Positions 6,963-10,339 of a stretch of DNA of 10,339 nt are shown one piece after another; the first letter of the stretch is position 1; the number at the start of each line of letters is the position of its first letter. Origin of the DNA: Verrucomicrobiota bacterium. Its GTDB lineage: Bacteria; Verrucomicrobiota; Verrucomicrobiia; Limisphaerales; CAZBKV01. Where the stretch lies: contig JAGHDA010000052.1 of the NCBI GenBank assembly GCA_021160185.1, forward strand, positions 1-10,339, read 5' to 3'. The notes below the pieces were generated by a model. It made no database searches, was not told where the DNA came from, and saw only the letters and a list, made by a program, of their open reading frames with translations. The position numbers were made by a program, and so were the translations under genes.

Positions 6963-8246
6963 TCAAGCCTTGGCCAGCGCCTGATCCAGGTCTTCCAGCA
7001 AGTCGTCGAGGTTTTCGAGACCCACGCTCAGTCGAATCAGATCCGGCGTGACGCCCGCGGCGCGTTGCTGTTCCTCGGTCAGCTGGGAGTGGGTGGTGGT
7101 CGCCGGATGGATGGCCAGGCTCTTGGCGTCGCCCACGTTCGCAAGGTGGGAAAACAGCTTCAGCGCCTCGATGAATCGGCTTCCCGCTTCCTTGCCTCCA
7201 CGGATGCCGAAGACCACCATCGAGCCGCCTTTGCCCCGGAGATACTTCCGGTTCAGTTCGAACATCGGGTCCTCTTCCAGTCCGGGGTAGCGGACCCAAG
7301 CCGCTTTGGGGTGATCGACCAGCCACCGAGCCACCGCTTTGGCGTTCCCGCAGTGCCGTTCCATCCGCAACGGCAGGGTCTCGATGCCTTGAAGAAACAT
7401 CCAGGCGTTGTCCGGAGAAAGGCACGCCCCCAGGTTCCGCAGCGGCGCCGTCCGCATCCGGAGGATAAAGGCCAACGGTCGGAGCGGCTCCGGCAGGTCC
7501 AATCCCCAACGCAACCCGTGGTAGCTCGTGTCCGGTGTGGTGTAGAGCGGATGCCGCCCGGCCGCCCAAGGGAATTTGCCCCCGTCCACCGCTATGCCCC
7601 CGATCCCGACGCCGTGGCCGCCGAGCCACTTGGTCAGTGAATGCACCACGATGTCCGCCCCGTGCCGGAGCGGCTGCGTCAGGTAGGGCGTCGAGAAGGT
7701 GGAGTCCACAATCAGAGGCAAGCCATGCTCGCGCGCCACATGGGCCACGGCTTCCAGATCGGTGATTTCGAGCGTCGGGTTGGAAACCGTCTCGCAGAAC
7801 AAGGCCCGGGTTCGATCGTCAATCGCTGCGGCGAAATTGGAGGGATCTTTCGGATCGACGAATCGAACCTGAATGCCCAGCTCTGGAAGGATGTCGTTGA
7901 ACTGGGTGTACGTGCCGCCGTAGAGGTTGCGGGCGCTTACGATGTTGTCCCCGGCTTGGGCCAGATTGATCACCGTGTAGAAGATGGCGCTGGTGCCCGA
8001 GGCCGTCGCCAGGCCGCCCAGCTCCGGCGCGCCTTCCAGAAGGGCGACCCGCTTTTCCAGCGCCTCGGTGGTGGGATTTGTGAGGCGGGTGTAGATGTTG
8101 CCCAACTCTTTCAGCGCGAAGAGATTGGCCGCGTGCTCCGTGTCGCGGAAAAGGTAGCTGGAGGTTCTGTAAAGAGGAACGGCGCGGGCAAGAGTGACCG
8201 GATCAGGCTGATGGCCGCCGTGCAAACAGATTGTCTCGAACTTCAT
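6963..8246 (-). CDS. metY: O-acetylhomoserine sulfhydrylase (MetY)
   Basis: MetY is a PLP enzyme of the Cys/Met metabolism family (fold type I) that joins O-acetylhomoserine with sulfide to give homocysteine. From the chosen start it has 427 residues: FETICLHGG (3-11), AVPLYRTSSYLFRDTEHAANLF (22-43), IYTRLTNPT (51-59) with the Tyr and Arg that bind phosphate of the partner subunit, SGTSAIFY (83-90), DSTFSTPYLTQP (181-192) with the PLP-contacting Asp181, and VHSLTKWLGGHG (201-212) with the PLP lysine K206. This long form with FRDTEHAANLFAL is MetY rather than cystathionine gamma-synthase. The frame opens to 8306, with ATGs at 8306, 8264 and 8246; MKFETICLHGG at 8246 fits the family start best. 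No start has a clear Shine-Dalgarno. It lies just upstream of metX and downstream of the KpsF-type gene, all on one strand. Confidence 0.95.
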   Translation of the reverse strand: MKFETICLHGGHQPDPVTLARAVPLYRTSSYLFRDTEHAANLFALKELGNIYTRLTNPTTEALEKRVALLEGAPELGGLATASGTSAIFYTVINLAQAGDNIVSARNLYGGTYTQFNDILPELGIQVRFVDPKDPSNFAAAIDDRTRALFCETVSNPTLEITDLEAVAHVAREHGLPLIVDSTFSTPYLTQPLRHGADIVVHSLTKWLGGHGVGIGGIAVDGGKFPWAAGRHPLYTTPDTSYHGLRWGLDLPEPLRPLAFILRMRTAPLRNLGACLSPDNAWMFLQGIETLPLRMERHCGNAKAVARWLVDHPKAAWVRYPGLEEDPMFELNRKYLRGKGGSMVVFGIRGGKEAGSRFIEALKLFSHLANVGDAKSLAIHPATTTHSQLTEEQQRAAGVTPDLIRLSVGLENLDDLLEDLDQALAKA

Positions 8247-8390
8247 AATGACTGAGTTTGGCATGGTAGTTAGGTATCGTCCAGGAAAAAATGAAGCCCT
8301 GCGCATTTTTTGAAAAGCCAGGCGCTCGCGCGGCTCCCGTTTCCCCGGAAAAGGCGTCTTTCTTGCGCAGTCGGCTCGGGGCCAAGCCCT
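8247..8390 (-). promoter_or_regulatory. metY leader region with an AT-rich inverted repeat
   Basis: This 144-base gap separates the sugar-phosphate isomerase stop from the metY start. I looked for the conserved cores of SAM-I, SAM-II and SAH riboswitches on the minus strand and saw none I could defend. It holds an 8-bp AT-rich inverted repeat (8286-8311). No convincing sigma70 promoter is visible. It may be a metY promoter region or simply an operon spacer. Confidence 0.35.
8286..8311. repeat. Perfect 8-bp AT-rich inverted repeat upstream of metY
   Basis: AAAAAATG (8286-8293) and CATTTTTT (8304-8311) are exact reverse complements around a 10-base centre. On the minus strand the second arm of the hairpin ends in six T, loosely resembling a weak terminator or attenuator, but the stem is AT-rich and not preceded by a GC-rich part. 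It stands out against the GC-rich background. Confidence 0.45.
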
Positions 8391-9362
8391 TCACATCAAT
8401 TTGAGTTTGGGCAGGTCCTGGGAATCGATGACGCCGACCGGCTCCCGGGCCCGATTGACCACGATGAGGTCGTCGATGTTCCGGCTGTGGAAGAGGCGGA
8501 GGGCTTCGACAGCCAAGGCATCCTCCCGGATAGTCACCGGACGGGGGGTCATGACCTCTTTCAGAGGGCGTTCGAGCGCTTGGGGGTCGTCGGCCAGCCG
8601 CCGTCGCAGGTCGCCGTCGGTGAACACCCCGAGCAGCTTTCCGCGCGGGCTGACGACCGCCACGCAGCCGGCCTTGGCGCGGGTCATGAGCAGGAGGGCT
8701 TCGCGCACGGGCGTTTGCCGGTCGGCCACGGCCCGCCGTTCGCCGGTCCGCATGACATCCCGCGCCCGGAGCAACAGGGCGCGGCCGATCGCGCCCGCGG
8801 GATGATACTTGGCAAAGTCCTGCCGCCGGAACCCGCGCGCTTTGAGCAGGACCATGGCCAGGGCGTCGCCCAGGGCCAGCATGGCGGTGGTGCTCGCGGT
8901 GGGCGCCAGATTGAAAGGGCAGGCTTCCCGGGGCGTCCGCGCGTTAAGCGCCAGATCGCTGTGGCGAGCGAGCGTCGATCGGACGTTGCCGGTGATGCTG
9001 ATCAGGATCACCTGGAAACGCCGCAGGGCGGGCAGCAGGCCGACGAGCTCCTCCGATTCGCCCGAGTAGCTCAAGGCCAGCACGACATCTCCGTCGCTGA
9101 GCAATCCCAAATCCCCGTGCCCGGCGTTCGTGGGATCCAGGACAACCGCCGTGGCTCCGGTGCTTGTAAGCGTGGCCGCGATCTTGCGGCCGATGAGGCC
9201 TGATTTGCCCACGCCGACCACCACGATCTTCCCGCCCCGGCTCAGGGCGTCCCGGAGGATTTCCACGGCTTGGGCGAAGGTCTCGTCGATCTGCGCCTTG
9301 AGCTGCCGGAGCGCCCGCGCCTCGATTTCCACTACCCGTTTGGCTTCGGCCGCGTAATCCAT
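8391..9362 (-). CDS. kdsD: KpsF/GutQ family arabinose-5-phosphate isomerase
   Basis: This 323-residue protein has a SIS domain (about 30-180) and two CBS domains (about 200-262 and 268-323), the normal layout of D-arabinose-5-phosphate isomerase, which turns ribulose-5-phosphate into arabinose-5-phosphate for Kdo and lipopolysaccharide synthesis. Residues matching the E. coli KdsD site are present: K53 in GVGKSGLIG, H82 in AGHGDLG, E105 in YSGESEE, E146 in REACP, H187 in KYHPAG. The LAPTASTTAMLALGDALA stretch (152-169) is typical. The frame opens to 9437; ATG at 9362 gives the family-like start MDYAAEAKRVVEIE. ATG at 9374 is an alternative, but AAGGA (9375-9379) touches it and sits 12 bases from 9362. 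Variants are DPTNAGHGD for the usual HPGEAAHGD and HPAGAIG for HPGGALG. No other Kdo gene is visible, so the exact sugar is inferred. Confidence 0.9.
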   Translation of the reverse strand: MDYAAEAKRVVEIEARALRQLKAQIDETFAQAVEILRDALSRGGKIVVVGVGKSGLIGRKIAATLTSTGATAVVLDPTNAGHGDLGLLSDGDVVLALSYSGESEELVGLLPALRRFQVILISITGNVRSTLARHSDLALNARTPREACPFNLAPTASTTAMLALGDALAMVLLKARGFRRQDFAKYHPAGAIGRALLLRARDVMRTGERRAVADRQTPVREALLLMTRAKAGCVAVVSPRGKLLGVFTDGDLRRRLADDPQALERPLKEVMTPRPVTIREDALAVEALRLFHSRNIDDLIVVNRAREPVGVIDSQDLPKLKLM

Positions 9363-9512
9363 CGGCCTAAGCATTCCTTGCCGAGCCGAGGCGCGCAATG
9401 CCGAAGCTTGCTTCCGCCGCTCTCGCCGTGCGCGCAAGCCCTTGTCCCGACAGGTCCGGCGCTTCCCGATCCAGGCGGCTTCGGAATGCCGGGACCGCTT
9501 TTTCTGCCCGGT
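9363..9512 (-). other. Spacer between the beta-propeller gene and the sugar-phosphate isomerase gene
   Basis: Part of this gap is in frame with the isomerase (ATG at 9374, and the frame is open back to 9437), but the upstream residues are Arg/Ala-rich and unlike the family. Small palindromes such as GAAGC-TT-GCTTC near 9403 and TGTC-CC-GACA near 9443 are too short to call. No convincing promoter or terminator is seen. Confidence 0.3.
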
Positions 9513-10339
9513 TTATTCCGCGCGCAGATCCACGCACTTCATCTGGGAATGATCGCGGATGACAAGCCGGCCGTCGCAGAGCGCCAGCGGGGCCCAGATC
9601 TCCCGGCCCGAGAGCAGCTTGGCCTTGTCCAGGGCGATAAATTTTTCCGGCGAAGGCTGCATGATGTACAGCTCGCCGGTCCGTCCGTCCATGATGTAGA
9701 TCACTCCGTCGGCGGTGAGAATAGAGCCGCCCTTGTCGAGATTGGGGTTCCTTTTGGTTTGCCAGAGCAGCTTGCCGTTCCGGTCGAAGCACACCAGCCC
9801 GTCCCGCCGCTCGTTGGTGTTGCACAGCGCGTAGACATGGCCTTGCCAAACGAGCCCGGCGTGGCAGTGGGAGCCGATCTTGTCGATCTTTGCCGCTTCT
9901 GTGACCGTCCACTTGCCGTTGCGCCGGCTCACGTCGATGAACGCGCTTCCCGCGTTGTAGCCGCCGGTCACAAACAGCCGCCTGCCGCCCAGCTCGCTCA
10001 CGTTCGGGACCGGGATCCTGCACGGATGCTTGTAGCGCCACAGCTCCCGGCCGGTCTCCGCGTCCACCGCCACGACGCCTTCCTGGCTAATAAAGGTCGC
10101 CTGTTTCTCTCCTTCCAGGGTGATCAGCTTCGGCGTGGCGTAAGTCATCCGCCCGGTCGGCGGCGAATGCCAGCGCTCCTTGCCGGTGGCTTGATCGTAG
10201 GCCGCCAGGCCGATCCGCTTGCTCTGGGGCGCAACGATCACCATGTCATTGTAGAGGAGCGGCGACTGGGCCACGCCCCAGGTCGGCCGCTTGGTCCCGA
10301 AATCGGCCAATAGATTCTTCTTCCACACCGCCTTGTGCG
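9513..10339 (-). CDS. PQQ-type beta-propeller repeat protein, 5' end outside the window
   Basis: The frame is open from the right edge to a TAA at 9513, showing 275 C-terminal residues; the GTG at 10328 is internal, because coding continues in frame before it (HKAVWKKNL). The protein is made of PQQ-like blades with the usual Asp-x-x-x-Gly-x-x-x-W pattern: AYDQATGKERW, AVDAETGRELWRY, CFDRNGKLLWQT, plus YIMDGRTGELYIM. Such outer-blade repeats occur in BamB-like scaffolds and in many exported propellers of Planctomycetota and Verrucomicrobiota; only some bind PQQ. No cytochrome c motif or dehydrogenase signature is visible in this part. The N-terminus, and so any signal peptide, is outside. It precedes the sugar-phosphate isomerase gene by 150 bases on the same strand. 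The precise function is unknown. Confidence 0.87.
   Translation of the reverse strand, partial: HKAVWKKNLLADFGTKRPTWGVAQSPLLYNDMVIVAPQSKRIGLAAYDQATGKERWHSPPTGRMTYATPKLITLEGEKQATFISQEGVVAVDAETGRELWRYKHPCRIPVPNVSELGGRRLFVTGGYNAGSAFIDVSRRNGKWTVTEAAKIDKIGSHCHAGLVWQGHVYALCNTNERRDGLVCFDRNGKLLWQTKRNPNLDKGGSILTADGVIYIMDGRTGELYIMQPSPEKFIALDKAKLLSGREIWAPLALCDGRLVIRDHSQMKCVDLRAE

Noticed and set aside
6903..7640. Plus-strand open frame of 245 residues
   Set aside because: It is antisense to metY and the metX upstream region; no family resemblance.
8247..8390. Possible SAM or SAH riboswitch upstream of metY
   Set aside because: Some GC-rich short stretches loosely recall SAH-type cores, but the conserved order and pairing could not be found by eye.
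8310..9203. Plus-strand open frame of 297 residues
   Set aside because: It is antisense to the KpsF-type isomerase, whose SIS and CBS motifs are clear; no recognisable family is seen in the plus frame.
9371..9490. GCATTCC and GGAATGC inverted pair about 110 bases apart
   Set aside because: Seven-base matches at this distance are expected by chance, and no element ends or duplications accompany them.
9270..10313. Plus-strand open frame of 347 residues
   Set aside because: It is antisense to the beta-propeller gene with its regular blade motifs; a shadow frame.

Overview
The window is GC-rich and densely coded, with nine supported genes, two of them cut by the window ends. No gene-free stretch exceeds about 150 bases, and I see no mobile element, tRNA, rRNA or CRISPR array. 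The mix of secreted ThuA-domain proteins, a Tat-exported Gfo/Idh/MocA oxidoreductase, a DUF1080 protein and a PQQ-type beta-propeller is typical of the PVC superphylum (Verrucomicrobiota or Planctomycetota). That assignment is inferred from gene content only; the KpsF/GutQ isomerase additionally suggests a Gram-negative envelope with Kdo.

Region 1 (about 1-2860, minus strand) is a likely operon read right to left: DUF1080 protein, then Gfo/Idh/MocA oxidoreductase, then a ThuA-domain protein that runs off the left edge. All three carry export signals. Their families fit a non-classical sugar pathway in which a sugar hydroxyl is oxidised to a ketone and the keto-glycoside is then cleaved or isomerised. 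The substrate cannot be read from the sequence.

Region 2 (about 2861-5675) starts with a canonical RidA enamine/imine deaminase gene on the plus strand. It converges, with only 12 bases between stops, on a minus-strand gene for a tandem RidA-fold protein resembling the chorismatase (FkbO/Hyg5) group. The latter is divergent from a second secreted ThuA-domain gene on the plus strand.

Region 3 (about 5709-10339, minus strand) reads right to left: a PQQ-type beta-propeller protein (5' end outside the window), a KpsF/GutQ arabinose-5-phosphate isomerase, then metY and metX for methionine synthesis by direct sulfhydrylation. A perfect 14-bp hairpin sits where metX and the ThuA gene converge and includes the metX stop codon.

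Most of the window is recognisable. The points most worth a second look are the exported keto-sugar cassette, the pairing of an intact RidA with a tandem RidA-fold protein lacking the RidA arginine, the metX hairpin, and the AT-rich inverted repeat in the metY leader.
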